64,000 bases of DNA. Source: Pristionchus mayeri. Its lineage: Eukaryota; Nematoda; Chromadorea; Rhabditida; Neodiplogasteridae. The stretch is taken from assembly GCA_036245805.1 (NCBI GenBank), contig BTRK01000001.1:29891087-29955086 (forward strand), read 5' to 3'. The notes under the pieces were generated by a model. It saw only the letters and a program-made list of their open reading frames with translations, was not told where the DNA came from and ran no database searches. Position numbers and translations under genes: made by a program. This document shows positions 1-10,951 of the stretch, piece by piece; within the stretch, counting starts at the first letter, position 1; each line of letters starts with the position of its first letter.

Positions 1-1153
1 AAAATTATCGAAAATAAACTATTCAATTATTGATTTCCAACCATGTGACGAGCGGCCAGCGCACGGATCGCGCCCAGCTCGATTTCGATCTGAACCATAA
101 TTGGAAACTGGGAAATTTTCATCTCATGCCACCTCATACTCTTCTTTCATGTAAATATAGAGAAAAATGTGTAGTCATATTCGTCGTGCGACTTACCGAG
201 TACGAGTCGGGTTCGTCGGCCGCCCGAGTCGACTGCGCAGCTCGCGACGTGAAAATCTGCAACGAATCTAGTTTATTCTTCTTGATGTAATCGTCAGAGC
301 TCCAGAATTTATAGTAAATTTTATATTTTTTTATAAATTTTTAAAATTTAAGTTTTCAATTTTGGGAGCTTGCTCACGTTCTGCACGCGCATCTGCGCGA
401 CGGGGAATGCAGTGGCTGCAGCATCTCCAGCTGCGGTTGCAGCAGTCGCAGCCGGGGCAGCTCCCTGCTGCTGCTCCCGCTGCTCCTCCACGCGAGAGGG
501 ACGACGAGGCGCCGCAGGAATGGAAGTCGCCTCGAGAGATCAAAGATCATACTTGTGTTTTCATAATTGTTTGCCCGGATTCAAGCCATTTTCAATCAAT
601 TTCAAGTCAAGGCTACCCAAGTCGGGCTTGAATTACAAATTACTCTTGATGAAGACTGCCATCATATTACCGCCATCCAAGGTCTTTTGGGGCTCACCGT
701 TCCCTTTCTCTCCACCTTCCTCGAGGGCGTCTCGCCCGACTTCTTCTCTGCTGCACGAGCAGCAGTCTTGGCTGCAGCTGCCGCAGTGGTCGCACGCGAC
801 TTGCGCGGTGCAGGAGTAGCGGCTTTCTGTAACAAATCGATTACCGTATCCTACCACCGTATTCCCTGAAGGACAGGATACAGTATATCCTACCGTACCT
901 TGGAAGGGGTGGCGGTGGTACGATGCTTGGCTGTCGACTTCTTAGGTGCTTCGTCGACGACTCGAGCAACGGGCTTGGAATTGCGAGCAGAGCGTCTGCA
1001 GGAGGTACGGTAGGATACGGTAGGATGCGGTAGATCAGAAGTTGTTGACGATGAAACGAATTGCGCTAGGATATGTTGTTTAGCGTAAATTTCGTGTGAA
1101 TTTCGAAAGAAGCGGTCAAAGTGGACGAACCTTAGCTTGGCGGGAGAGACCAT
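1..1153 (-). CDS. Lys/Ala-rich basic protein gene, copy 1 (partial, last exon off window)
   Basis: This is the mirror copy of the seven-exon gene at 5766-7120. The start codon is at 1153, followed by exons 1-6. The sixth exon, which encodes the conserved piece ending in ARHM, lies near positions 89-42, and the seventh would be beyond position 1. Splice sites match those of the full copy and I see no internal lesion. The truncation is only the window edge. Function is not recognised; see 5766 for the description. Confidence 0.6.
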
Positions 1154-1397
1154 TGTACGAGTAGACCGCGCGAGACGGGCGAGTGAGAGGAGAGTGAGGG
1201 GGGAGAAGAGGGGAAAGGGGAAGTAAGAGAGGAAATAATTCAATCACGATTATTAAAGTCGAGCGGGAAACCCTACTGGCTAACGACAACGTCCTATATG
1301 AAGGGAGGTGTGACGTTGCTTAACCTTAGCCTAGGCCTATCCTGGACGAAGAGTTCATACTTTCTCACTTGCTGGGTCTGATATGGTTGAGCGGGTA

Positions 1398-2069
1398 TCA
1401 CCTGCTGACTAACGGATACGACCTAATTGTAGGGACGACATTCGGGAGAACTGGTATAGTCAGGGGCTGCTGCATCGATTCTCTAACTTTCCTTTGAAGG
1501 TCGTCTGATACACTCAATGATGCTTGCACCTGGGGCATCGTACCGTAGTTGGGTAGGGCACTGACACGGAGGAATAGCCGCCGGAAGATAAGTAGAATGG
1601 AGAGACGAGGAGAGGTGGACGAGTTTTGACGCGGAGAGGTGTTTCCCATTGACATCGCTGTGTCCGAACCACGGTTAAGAGCAATCACTTTACCTTTGGG
1701 CCAACATCCTCTGATAATACAAGAAAAAGGCGAGCAGATTTAGAGAGGAGTACTTCCGGTTCTTGAAGGTTCGCTCTGATTAATCCCCTTGAGAGAGGAC
1801 TGAGAATGAGGTGATCCCGCGATTTGGCGAACAATTGAAGGTGTGAATGTGACGGAACGGGAGTTGAGTAACAACTGACCTAACACGATGGAGGCACATC
1901 TATCATCATCTTGCCTAAACGCCTGAAACGATAAATATCGATTGATTGATTTATTGATCCTAGTCCTCTCGATTCCAGATCGCGAGAGAGATTGATAACA
2001 GCACTGAAGAGAATGTGAAATTAATGAGCATAACACGCAATCAATGCTTATCACCATCCACCCTTTCAC
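1398..2069 (-). CDS. Unrecognised exon cluster, copy in P1 left arm
   Basis: Two open stretches lie here on the minus strand, 2069-1740 (109 codons) and 1688-1398 (96 codons), mirroring 35656-35985 and 36037-36327. The second half of the first stretch follows a TTTCAG site and is rich in polar residues, with Ser/Pro-rich pieces in both. That looks like spliced coding sequence for a disordered protein, but I cannot build one convincing model and recognise no domain. This copy lacks the 181-bp insertion seen at 4778. Confidence 0.3.
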
Positions 2070-2104
2070 ATCATCTACTTCCCCTCACCTCCACTTCAAG
2101 AGCT

Positions 2105-2465
2105 ATGGAACCAATCGAAACTAAAGAGTTGGAAAAGTGAGTCAATAATAAATAATATTTAAAATAAATCTGAGATTTGAGGGTGCGCGAAGAAAATCGT
2201 CAACTGCTTCAGAAGAACAGTGATTTGGTTCGAGAAATTAGCAACCTGAAAGAGGTATGTTTCCCTTATATTTCGTTTTAAGATTCTTATGTCATCGCAT
2301 TTCGATTTTTCTCGTTTTCATACAGATTTTCAGAGAATTTCCGCTGTGAAGGCTGATGTTGCGACGGCCACCTTTACTCTACAATCGACAAGAAACGCCG
2401 GATTTCTTGCAAAAGTGGATCACACTGAGCCTGTGGACGTGTGTTTATGGCCTCATTTCCATTAA
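2105..2465 (+). CDS. Short coiled-coil protein gene, copy 1
   Basis: Three exons join in frame (2105-2136, 2182-2254, 2334-2465) with GT/AG borders and very short introns of 45 and 79 bases. They give about 78 residues. Residues about 8-45 are charged and heptad-like, with repeated Leu/Ile spaced for a short coiled coil. The C-terminal part is Thr/Ala-rich and ends in Trp-Pro-His-Phe-His. Exon 3 may instead splice at a GTGTGT just before the stop, so the C-terminus is uncertain. No family is recognised; a truncated relic of a longer coiled-coil gene is possible. The exon cluster on the opposite strand begins only about 36 bases upstream, so the two would share a divergent promoter region. Confidence 0.5.
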
Positions 2466-3204
2466 AAAATAATTTTCGTCATTTTGTAAAAAGAGGGTTG
2501 GCTCAGTGGTTGTGTGCCAGACTTGATATGGAAGGTTCGCGTGTTCGGACCGAGCACTCAGATTCATCTGATTCAAAAATAGCGAAAGTAAAATCGAGCA
2601 CATCGTGCGCACAACATGGGGTCTTAAGCATAGGTCGCAGATAACATCAGGACAGACTCGACGGTTAATTGGCGCGGGGGCGGCAAAACACATTATCGTG
2701 ATAGTCGAGTGCTACTTTCTTTAACTTCCTTTCGTAACCTTTACGTTCGTATTGTCTTTGCGCAGGGGCAGTGAATGAATTTAATTTTTTCCAACCAGCG
2801 CACTTGATTCCATAACATTCTCATTTCAATAAAAAAACCAGCAGCTCGGAGCTGGTAATTAAGCAGTTACAGTAAGTGATGATTGTAGTGATGAGGAATG
2901 TAGAGTTGGCCGCGGCTTCCAGTGGCCCGACTGTCGTGAGAACTAAAGTAACAAACAATCAAAGGAGATAAGACACGGGCATTTCAGATGTGTGGAGTGC
3001 TCGTTTCAATGCGAGCAGGGAGACATTTGGACAAAGATGGAAAATGTTCCCCGTACACTCCTCTTTCATTCGCCTGTTGACAATTTGTTCGTAGCTTTAT
3101 CGGAAAATGCGGAAAAAACGACTCAAAGATCGAGTTTTTCAGAAAAAAACGAGACTCCGCCCACTTTCGGAGCATGTCGCGTCGAGAAAATTTTTTTTGT
3201 TAAA
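2466..3204. other. Gene-free inner arm of P1
   Basis: Beyond a tRNA-like stretch I find no gene. Open frames here are short and are seen identically, mirrored, at 3534-4272. The stretch ends at the s1 junction in a T-rich tract followed by GTTAAA. Confidence 0.5.
2495..2560 (+). repeat. tRNA-like stretch, possible SINE remnant
   Basis: TGGCTCAGTGG fits a pol III A box, and about 40 bases later TGTTCGGACC approximates a B box with a few mismatches. No clean cloverleaf can be drawn, so this is not called a functional tRNA. Mirror copies lie at 4178-4243, 33482-33547 and 35165-35230. They differ at one Ser/Pro-changing SNP just downstream that marks the two sides of P1. Confidence 0.35.
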
Positions 3205-3533
3205 TTGATCAAGTTGTATTCACATCTAGGCACTTGGTCAGATCAGAACCCACCGGATGAGAACCGAGATAGTACCCTTCTCCAGAATTTTCAACATCTT
3301 TTGCGAAAATGCTACGAAAGGGTATGATTTTTTTCGTTTTCATCCGGTGTGTGCTAATCCGACATAGTGCGCACCTTATTATCCAATGTATGGTAAACAT
3401 TATATGAGAGGAATCGGGAGAGATTCGAGAACTCTGAGGCCTGCCGGGACGTAGGAATTCATGATTTTTAATTTGGCTGAAAAATTGATTATAAGTACTT
3501 CGAAACGTGCTCTTTCGAATGGCGTTGGCTGTT
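3205..3533. repeat. Spacer s1 of palindrome P1 (329 bp), orientation 1
   Basis: This non-palindromic core separates the two P1 arms; the arms share the GTTAAA / TTTAAC border. The same 329 bases recur reverse-complemented at 34192-34520. Inside it the motif CACCGGATGA recurs inverted as TCATCCGGTG about 90 bases later, with TACCC/GGGTA between, so the core has its own imperfect hairpin. No gene is seen. Confidence 0.9.
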
Positions 3534-4272
3534 TTTAACAAAAAAAATTTTCTCGACGCGACATGCTCCGAAAGTGGGCGGAGCCTCGTTTTTTTCTGAA
3601 AAACTCGATCTTTGAGTCGTTTTTTCCGCATTTTCCGATAAAGCTACGAACAAATTGTCAACAGGCGAATGAAAGAGGAGTGTACGGGGAACATTTTCCA
3701 TCTTTGTCCAAATGTCTCCCTGCTCGCATTGAAACGAGCACTCCACACATCTGAAATGCCCGTGTCTTATCTCCTTTGATTGTTTGTTACTTTAGTTCTC
3801 ACGACAGTCGGGCCACTGGAAGCCGCGGCCAACTCTACATTCCTCATCACTACAATCATCACTTACTGTAACTGCTTAATTACCAGCTCCGAGCTGCTGG
3901 TTTTTTTATTGAAATGAGAATGTTATGGAATCAAGTGCGCTGGTTGGAAAAAATTAAATTCATTCACTGCCCCTGCGCAAAGACAATACGAACGTAAAGG
4001 TTACGAAAGGAAGTTAAAGAAAGTAGCACTCGACTATCACGATAATGTGTTTTGCCGCCCCCGCGCCAATTAACCGTCGAGTCTGTCCTGATGTTATCTG
4101 CGACCTATGCTTAAGACCCCATGTTGTGCGCACGATGTGCTCGATTTTACTTTCGCTATTTTTGAATCAGATGGATCTGAGTGCTCGGTCCGAACACGCG
4201 AACCTTCCATATCAAGTCTGGCACACAACCACTGAGCCAACCCTCTTTTTACAAAATGACGAAAATTATTTT
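3534..4272. other. Gene-free inner arm of P1, right side
   Basis: This mirrors 2466-3204, with the tRNA-like stretch at 4178-4243 (minus). Linked differences (Ala versus Thr and Pro versus Ser in overlapping open frames) distinguish it from the left arm. No gene is seen. Confidence 0.5.
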
Positions 4273-4633
4273 TTAATGGAAATGAGGCCATAAACACACG
4301 TCCACAGGCTCAGTGTGATCCACTTTTGCAAGAAATCCGGCGTTTCTTGTCGATTGTAGAGTAAAGGTGGCCGTCGCAACATCAGCCTTCACAGCGGAAA
4401 TTCTCTGAAAATCTGTATGAAAACGAGAAAAATCGAAATGCGATGACATAAGAATCTTAAAACGAAATATAAGGGAAACATACCTCTTTCAGGTTGCTAA
4501 TTTCTCGAACCAAATCACTGTTCTTCTGAAGCAGTTGACGATTTTCTTCGCGCACCCTCAAATCTCAGATTTATTTTAAATATTATTTATTATTGACTCA
4601 CTTTTCCAACTCTTTAGTTTCGATTGGTTCCAT
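4273..4633 (-). CDS. Short coiled-coil protein gene, copy 2
   Basis: This is the mirror of 2105-2465, with the start at 4633 and the stop at 4273. Exons and splice sites are intact. The 181-bp insertion at 4778 lies about 145 bases upstream of its start codon, between this gene and the divergent exon cluster, so this copy may have an altered promoter. Confidence 0.5.
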
Positions 4634-4668
4634 AGCTCTTGAAGTGGAGGTGAGGGGAAGTAGATGAT

Positions 4669-5521
4669 GTGAAAGGGTGGATGGTGATAAGCATTGATTG
4701 CGTGTTATGCTCATTAATTTCACATTCTCTTCAGTGCTGTTATCAATCTCTCTCGCGATCTGGAATCGAGAGGACTATATTTCATATTTTTTTTTCATAT
4801 TTCATATTTATCCTGACGTCAGGCACAATGGTCCTGCAGGAGGGTGACTTCGGTGTGGATGGAATTGGGATCTTCGGTATCAGAGCGTCGTTAAGTCAAT
4901 GGATGGGATCTTCTTTGGCTTCTCTGGTCAACTGTAGGGACGATCGTGGGGAGGACTAGGATCAATAAATCAATCAATCGATATTTATCGTTTCAGGCGT
5001 TTAGGCAAGATGATGATAGATGTGCCTCCATCGTGTTAGGTCAGTTGTTACTCAACTCCCGTTCCGTCACATTCACACCTTCAATTGTTCGCCAAATCGC
5101 GGGATCACCTCATTCTCAGTCCTCTCTCAAGGGGATTAATCAGAGCGAACCTTCAAGAACCGGAAGTACTCCTCTCTAAATCTGCTCGCCTTTTTCTTGT
5201 ATTATCAGAGGATGTTGGCCCAAAGGTAAAGTGATTGCTCTTAACCGTGGTTCGGACACAGCGATGTCAATGGGAAACACCTCTCCGCGTCAAAACTCGT
5301 CCACCTCTCCTCGTCTCTCCATTCTACTTATCTTCCGGCGGCTATTCCTCCGTGTCAGTGCCCTACCCAACTACGGTACGATGCCCCAGGTGCAAGCATC
5401 ATTGAGTGTATCAGACGACCTTCAAAGGAAAGTTAGAGAATCGATGCAGCAGCCCCTGACTATACCAGTTCTCCCGAATGTCGTCCCTACAATTAGGTCG
5501 TATCCGTTAGTCAGCAGGTGA
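4669..5521 (+). pseudogene. Unrecognised exon cluster, interrupted copy
   Basis: In the other copies the first open stretch runs through 109 codons. Here it is broken by the 181-bp insertion at 4778-4958, so it is split into 4669-4959 and 4946-5179. The second stretch, 5231-5521, is intact. If the cluster is a real gene, this copy loses continuity in its first exon unless the insertion is spliced out. Alternatively the insertion sits in an intron, since a TTTCAG acceptor follows it near 4996. Confidence 0.35.
4778..4958 (-). mobile_element. 181-bp insertion with 8-bp target duplication, only in this copy
   Basis: The other copies (near 1960, 32947 and 35764) run straight through this site. 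Here 181 extra bases are flanked by a direct GAGGACTA duplication (4770-4777 and 4951-4958). Read on the minus strand, the insert ends in an A-rich tract with ATGAAATA repeats, as a short retroposed sequence would. There are no terminal inverted repeats and no open frame of note. Class is uncertain: SINE-like or a retroposed transcript fragment. Confidence 0.55.
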
Positions 5522-5765
5522 TACCCGCTCAACCATATCAGACCCAGCAAGTGAGAAAGTATGAACTCTTCGTCCAGGATAGGCCTAGGCTAAGGTTAAG
5601 CAACGTCACACCTCCCTTCATATAGGACGTTGTCGTTAGCCAGTAGGGTTTCCCGCTCGACTTTAATAATCGTGATTGAATTATTTCCTCTCTTACTTCC
5701 CCTTTCCCCTCTTCTCCCCCCTCACTCTCCTCTCACTCGCCCGTCTCGCGCGGTCTACTCGTACA

Positions 5766-7120
5766 ATGGTCTCTCCCGCCAAGCTAAGGTTCGTCCACTT
5801 TGACCGCTTCTTTCGAAATTCACACGAAATTTACGCTAAACAACATATCCTAGCGCAATTCGTTTCATCGTCAACAACTTCTGATCTACCGCATCCTACC
5901 GTATCCTACCGTACCTCCTGCAGACGCTCTGCTCGCAATTCCAAGCCCGTTGCTCGAGTCGTCGACGAAGCACCTAAGAAGTCGACAGCCAAGCATCGTA
6001 CCACCGCCACCCCTTCCAAGGTACGGTAGGATATACTGTATCCTGTCCTTCAGGGAATACGGTGGTAGGATACGGTAATCGATTTGTTACAGAAAGCCGC
6101 TACTCCTGCACCGCGCAAGTCGCGTGCGACCACTGCGGCAGCTGCAGCCAAGACTGCTGCTCGTGCAGCAGAGAAGAAGTCGGGCGAGACGCCCTCGAGG
6201 AAGGTGGAGAGAAAGGGAACGGTGAGCCCCAAAAGACCTTGGATGGCGGTAATATGATGGCAGTCTTCATCAAGAGTAATTTGTAATTCAAGCCCGACTT
6301 GGGTAGCCTTGACTTGAAATTGATTGAAAATGGCTTGAATCCGGGCAAACAATTATGAAAACACAAGTATGATCTTTGATCTCTCGAGGCGACTTCCATT
6401 CCTGCGGCGCCTCGTCGTCCCTCTCGCGTGGAGGAGCAGCGGGAGCAGCAGCAGGGAGCTGCCCCGGCTGCGACTGCTGCAACCGCAGCTGGAGATGCTG
6501 CAGCCACTGCATTCCCCGTCGCGCAGATGCGCGTGCAGAACGTGAGCAAGCTCCCAAAATTGAAAACTTAAATTTTAAAAATTTATAAAAAAATATAAAA
6601 TTTACTATAAATTCTGGAGCTCTGACGATTACATCAAGAAGAATAAACTAGATTCGTTGCAGATTTTCACGTCGCGAGCTGCGCAGTCGACTCGGGCGGC
6701 CGACGAACCCGACTCGTACTCGGTAAGTCGCACGACGAATATGACTACACATTTTTCTCTATATTTACATGAAAGAAGAGTATGAGGTGGCATGAGATGA
6801 AAATTTCCCAGTTTCCAATTATGGTTCAGATCGAAATCGAGCTGGGCGCGATCCGTGCGCTGGCCGCTCGTCACATGGTTGGAAATCAATAATTGAATAG
6901 TTTATTTTCGATAATTTTCTTGATAATTTTGATGCTCATTTTCGAGTTCCCAGTGCTTCCCTATTTCTGACTCGTTTTAGCATATTTTCTACCCCCCTCA
7001 ACATCACTAACCCCCTGTCAGGTCTACCCGGATCGAAAGGCGGTCGTCATCCAGTTCGACAAGAGAGCCGTGGTCAGTTGTGAGGACCATGTGTTACTCC
7101 GGCCTAATTATTGTACCTGA
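5766..7120 (+). CDS. Lys/Ala-rich basic protein, seven exons, probably nuclear
   Basis: Exons 5766-5788, 5924-6020, 6093-6221, 6389-6541, 6663-6722, 6830-6877 and 7022-7120 join in phase to about 202 residues. The N-terminus is MVSPAKLR. Residues about 9-85 are rich in Lys, Arg, Ala, Thr and Pro (SPAK and TPSK motifs, an alanine run), resembling a disordered chromatin or nuclear linker. Residues 86-135 are Gln/Ala-rich. The C-terminus has a hydrophobic piece, IELGAIRALAARHM then YPDRKAVVIQFDK, shared with the paralogue at 16679-17787; this is the only folded-looking part. Exon 7 may end by splicing at GTCAGT rather than at the TGA used here. The start follows a long pyrimidine tract that is nearly identical in the paralogue. 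Family not recognised; a nuclear role is inferred from composition only. Confidence 0.7.
5890..6085. repeat. TACGGTAGGATA-type short repeats in introns
   Basis: Introns 1 and 2 of the Lys/Ala-rich gene contain several copies of TACGGTAGGATA and its complement (around 5893-5915 and 6021-6080). The paralogue's introns contain related TACAGTA/TACTGTA motifs. They can pair with each other across exon 2. They look like a dispersed nematode minisatellite rather than coding sequence. Confidence 0.5.
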
Positions 7121-7705
7121 AATGACGTACACTGTTTAATTGTAGTTTATCTTAACTATAGGCCAGGATAGTATTAACACAAATTCATTGATTTTTTAGT
7201 ATTCTTTGTGCCGAAATGGTCGTAGACATTATCTACCGGTTGCCGCCCTGCTTTGTTCTCCTCTTTCTAGTATTTTTTCCATGCATTGCATTCAGATGCC
7301 TCCGACGGATAGGTAGCGAAGACTCGGCGGGAAGAAGATGTTGTTTTGCAACAATGAGCAATCGATAAATGTCATTCAAAACTGATTTTCTTACCTAATA
7401 TCATCGATATACATTTTCGAAAATGAGTTATGTAAGAGATCCAACAGAAGGAATGCCAGGGGTAATTTGTGGGCGTGGATAGACGCCGCTTCTCTATTTC
7501 ACGCAAATCGGGTGCTGCCGACCAGAAGGAAAGCTCTTTTTACATAGCTTTTAGAAATTTAATTTGATCTACCAATTTTGTTCATTTTTTAGTCTCGATT
7601 TGAGTTTTGTTGATGTTCGTCCAAGTCCTCATTTTTTTTCTCATTTACGTCAGTTCACTCTTTTGGTATCATAATTTATAAATCGTTAAAATCATATTTA
7701 GGAAA
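7121..7705. other. Intergenic, upstream region of partial F-box gene
   Basis: About 7290-7530 is clearly related to 10271-10500 upstream of the complete F-box gene, so the duplication that made the two F-box genes included their upstream sequence. No separate gene is seen. Confidence 0.5.
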
Positions 7706-8136
7706 ATGCTTCTCGAGTTGCCTAAAGAGCTTCTCAACGACGTTATATCCTACCTAAATTGTCGAGATCGACTGAACTTGAGAGCTTCCAGTAGGGTAAT
7801 GGGAAATGCAGTATTCACCAGTTATCTCTACGTGAATGATCCTGATGTGAGCATTAAGAAGGTTAGTGATGAGTTCTGATGATCAAAATATCATTGACGC
7901 AAGCATTATCAATTTTAGCAGAAATATACACACCATCATATTTTTTAGAATACGTTTTGATGTTATCTTGTTTATTCAAATTCGATCAGAATCTCTTTCA
8001 GAAAGGCCAAATATGCAGAGTGTCAATAGATCGTGATATCCGCATTCGAGGAGATATGGATAAAATCAAGCAATTTATTCTCATTTGGAAGTTACTATTC
8101 AAGAAAGCATTTATTAAGAATTTCTGGATAAGTTTG
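7706..8136 (+). pseudogene. Partial F-box gene (first two exons only)
   Basis: Exon 1 (7706-7861, 52 codons) encodes an F-box: LPKELLNDVISYLNCRDRL, then a RASS segment. Exon 2 (8002-8136, 45 codons) matches exon 2 of the F-box gene at 10752, sharing an IRGDMDKIK / VRGDIEKIK segment and then WK.LFKKAF. Borders are GT/AG and phase 0. The start follows a TTTAG acceptor by four bases. After exon 2 the frame soon stops, and none of the five further exons of the neighbour are found, so this is a 5' fragment of a tandem duplicate. F-box proteins normally link SCF ubiquitin ligases to substrates; a 97-residue product would lack the substrate-binding part. Confidence 0.65.
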
Positions 8137-9586
8137 GTACGTTTTTCAATGGACAAAAGGCTCAATTGCAAGTAACTAAAATTAAGGTATTCAGGCCTCT
8201 ATAATTTTAATTTCTTCCCGATTAAGTAACCATAAAATCTTCTTCCTTCGATATTTAGAAATGTCAATATAATTTTATTGAACCTATCATTGCATAATGT
8301 GAAACTTAACCTGCTCTGGGTCGAACAAACTAGTTTTATGTTTGTTTTAGTTGTGACATACATTTTGTTTTAGAAATTTCGCGATAAAATTTTTATAAAG
8401 CAAATTTATATTCTATTGGAATAATACTTATATTAAAAACAAAAACAACAACAACAACATAACAAAAACAAAAACAAAACACCTTGTGGAATGCAGTGAG
8501 GATTCCTGGAACATGTTCGCTCCCGCAGCTACTCTCTTCCAGATGAGGAAGCACCTGCAGGGTAGGCGGCACACGGTCGGATGATTACCTTCTTGGCACT
8601 TCTTGGATAATTGCCCACCCCCTCTTCCTCATTTACCCACTCTTTTCGAGGTGACATTCCTTGATTTTCTGTCGCTCATCCCATCAATGATGGCGGCGAT
8701 ATGAAATGAGGGGGAGGGGTGTCCAGAAAGCTAAGAAGTGCCACCTTCCTGATGAGAGCCATAGTACTCATGTGCAGTATTTCCGAAAATGACTTTTACA
8801 TTGTGGCAACCTGCTGTGAAAATACTTGCGAATGATACTAGTTTTGGTTCACATCCGGAAGGTTATCAGTCGACTAGTGCAGTATGCATATGCTCAGACC
8901 CCGCAAGCTCTGCCCACTTTGCACGGACACTTTTTTCCCTCGAAAACGAGATTTAGAGAGCACAAGCTTCATTGGCAACCAAATCACTCGATAAAAAAAC
9001 TAATTCGGAGGCTTTTTCCATTCCCTTTAAATGAGCCCTGGCCAGTTGGACAAAGTTATCGCTAAATAGGTCAGCATACGATAATTAAGTAGCGAAAACG
9101 CTGGAAAACGCTGATTTGGCGCTCTCAGCGAACAAATACATACGGGGAAAATCGATAAATATTGTTTCATTGATTTGTGCTTCAAAACAAACCAATCCGC
9201 GATGCACTCATTAGGCGGGAGTGCGGAGTGCATTCTCTCGTTATCCTCCTCCCTCTTGTGCGCCTGTTTCTGCCCCGGCGCTTGTAGAGAGCAGTTGCTT
9301 CTATGAACGGGCGCGCTGGCAGCGACCGTCCGTCGTCCCTTCCTGGGGTAAGGCGCAACCGAAAAAGGGCGATGCTCTGCTCAAAATTTTGGCAATTTTA
9401 CTGGGAGGAGGTCGAAATTAGCTCCGCCCCTTTCTTAGTCGTCTATTTTTTCACCAATCTCCGTTGATGCATTTCAATCGCTTCTTGAGCTCTAGAGCGG
9501 TTCGGAGATGATATATCGACAAATGGTCAAAAATATGATCATGTTTGGACCCCAGCGGTCAGGTTAAACATAGTTTGGATAGTATA
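8137..9586. other. Intergenic, mostly featureless
   Basis: It holds the A/C simple repeat at 8435-8480. A short coding-like stretch around 8520-8560 (MFAPAATLFQMRKHLQ followed by a GT) might be a stray exon, but no partner exons are visible. Several A-versus-B SNPs fall here. Nothing else is supported. Confidence 0.4.
8435..8480. repeat. AAAAC/AAC simple repeat
   Basis: A low-complexity run of AAAAAC and AAC units. The same run is at 39241-39286. Confidence 0.85.
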
Positions 9587-10060
9587 TTAGGTTGATTCAT
9601 AATTTTCGATACGTTTTTAAGTTTTCGAGCCATAACTTGCTTCAGCTTTTAGCAATTCTCTCTTTCATTTTTGTATGATAGTTGTGGATGCGTGCTCTTC
9701 ATAGCGCACTTATAGGCATGCATGAACAGGCAATCAGAAACAGTAATCTGATTGTCGACGTTTAGAGGACGAAATCGGTAGTGTTCCCCAATAGCTTTTC
9801 TGAGAGAGACTAACGATCTCTTTTAAAGTGTTATGTGGAAGAGTGCACCCGCACTCACTATTGATACGAAAGGGTGGACCTTGCAACCCATCTGTTTTGT
9901 TTTTATGGACGGTTGAATAGTTTATCAAAAATACCGCAAAAATATCGCTTTTTATTAAATGCTTTATCTATTGAACCAATTGAGATCGATTCAATATAAT
10001 ACTAAGATTATAGTGTATCAATGGTGCCTCAAATAATGCCAAAGTAATATTCTTTGGTTT
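9587..10060 (+). mobile_element. Degenerate relative of the 1.44-kb mariner-type element
   Basis: It starts after TA with TTAGGTTGATTCATAA and follows the 13146 element through the CATAACTTGCTTCAGC and TAGCGCACTTAT landmarks. It then jumps to the element's 3' part (TGCCTCAAATAAT). The middle and the right terminal repeat are missing, so it is an internally deleted, end-truncated copy with no coding capacity. The right border is approximate. Confidence 0.6.
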
Positions 10061-10751
10061 GAGATCAGCAAGCGAAAACATTCTGATCTTTGATCTATAT
10101 CATCTCCTCAGTCACCCACTGCTAAAGGCTGGAGCGAGCGTTGAGAATCAGTGAAACGGTCTTATCTTTATTTTGTCAATTATCGAATCGAATTTTTTTT
10201 GTGAACAGGAATAGTAGTTAGTAAAGGAATGCGAATAGGTCTTGCGACGGGCGGGTAATCCAGGTATTTTGTTCAGATGCCTCCGACGGACAAATAACGA
10301 AGACTTGGCGGGAAGAAGATCTTATTTTGCAACAATGAGCAATAGATAATTGTCATACAAAGCTGATTTGTTTGCTTTACAAAAATGCACATTTTCGAAA
10401 TGAGTAACGCCACGATAGAGAACATAAGACATGCCAGAGGGTAATTTATGGGAGTGGCTAGACGACAGTTCTCTATTTCATTCACATCGGGTGCTGCCGA
10501 GGAGATATAATTCAATCTTTTCCTACCCAATTGCCTATGCCATTTACTCATTCTTTCGAATATTGCTCTCTGCAAAATTTACTTCGTTTTTTTCTATTCC
10601 TCGAATATGTTTAAAGTTAATGTTTGTTCATATTACGCGAATTTTGTTAATATTTTGTCTGAATTTGAAGAATCTCTTTCAAGGTTTTTTGTGCGTTTGG
10701 ACACTCATTTTGTTTAAATTCGCAAAAATCACTAATATCTTATGCAGGGAA
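10061..10751. other. Intergenic, upstream of complete F-box gene
   Basis: From about 10271 it resembles 7290-7530. An open frame runs into the F-box exon from 10431, but its first part lacks coding character and aligns with non-coding sequence upstream of the partial F-box gene. A TATGCAG acceptor sits six bases before the F-box ATG. Confidence 0.45.
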
Positions 10752-10951
10752 ATGCTTACCGACATGCCTAAAGAGCTCCTCACTGACGTAATTTCCTACC
10801 TGAATTGTCGTGATTTACTCAATCTGAGAGCTTCCAGCAAGATCATCGAAAATGCGGTATCCAGCAGTTATCTGTACGCAAATGGCTCGGATTTGCAGTT
10901 CTCGAATTATATCGATATACACCGAATGTTAAGTGTTTTGAAAACACTTTA

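Larger units (their letters stand above)
1..3204. repeat. Left arm of palindrome P1 (unit U, minus orientation, partial)
   Basis: This segment is the reverse complement of 3534-6918 with only scattered substitutions. Inner positions pair as x with 6738-x. Positions outside the 181-bp insertion of the other arm pair as x with 6919-x. Position 1 already lies inside the arm, so the palindrome continues left of the window. It carries a Lys/Ala-rich gene (minus, cut by the window edge), an exon cluster (minus) and a coiled-coil gene (plus). Confidence 0.95.

Noticed and set aside
2832..2857. Hairpin plus T-run resembling a bacterial terminator (read on minus strand)
   Set aside because: Context is eukaryotic with introns; no meaning as a Rho-independent terminator.
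5268..5420. CPRC knuckle (PYPTTVRCPRCKHH) as a LITAF-like zinc domain
   Set aside because: It ends at a stop straight after and lacks the second CxxC; the resemblance is too short.
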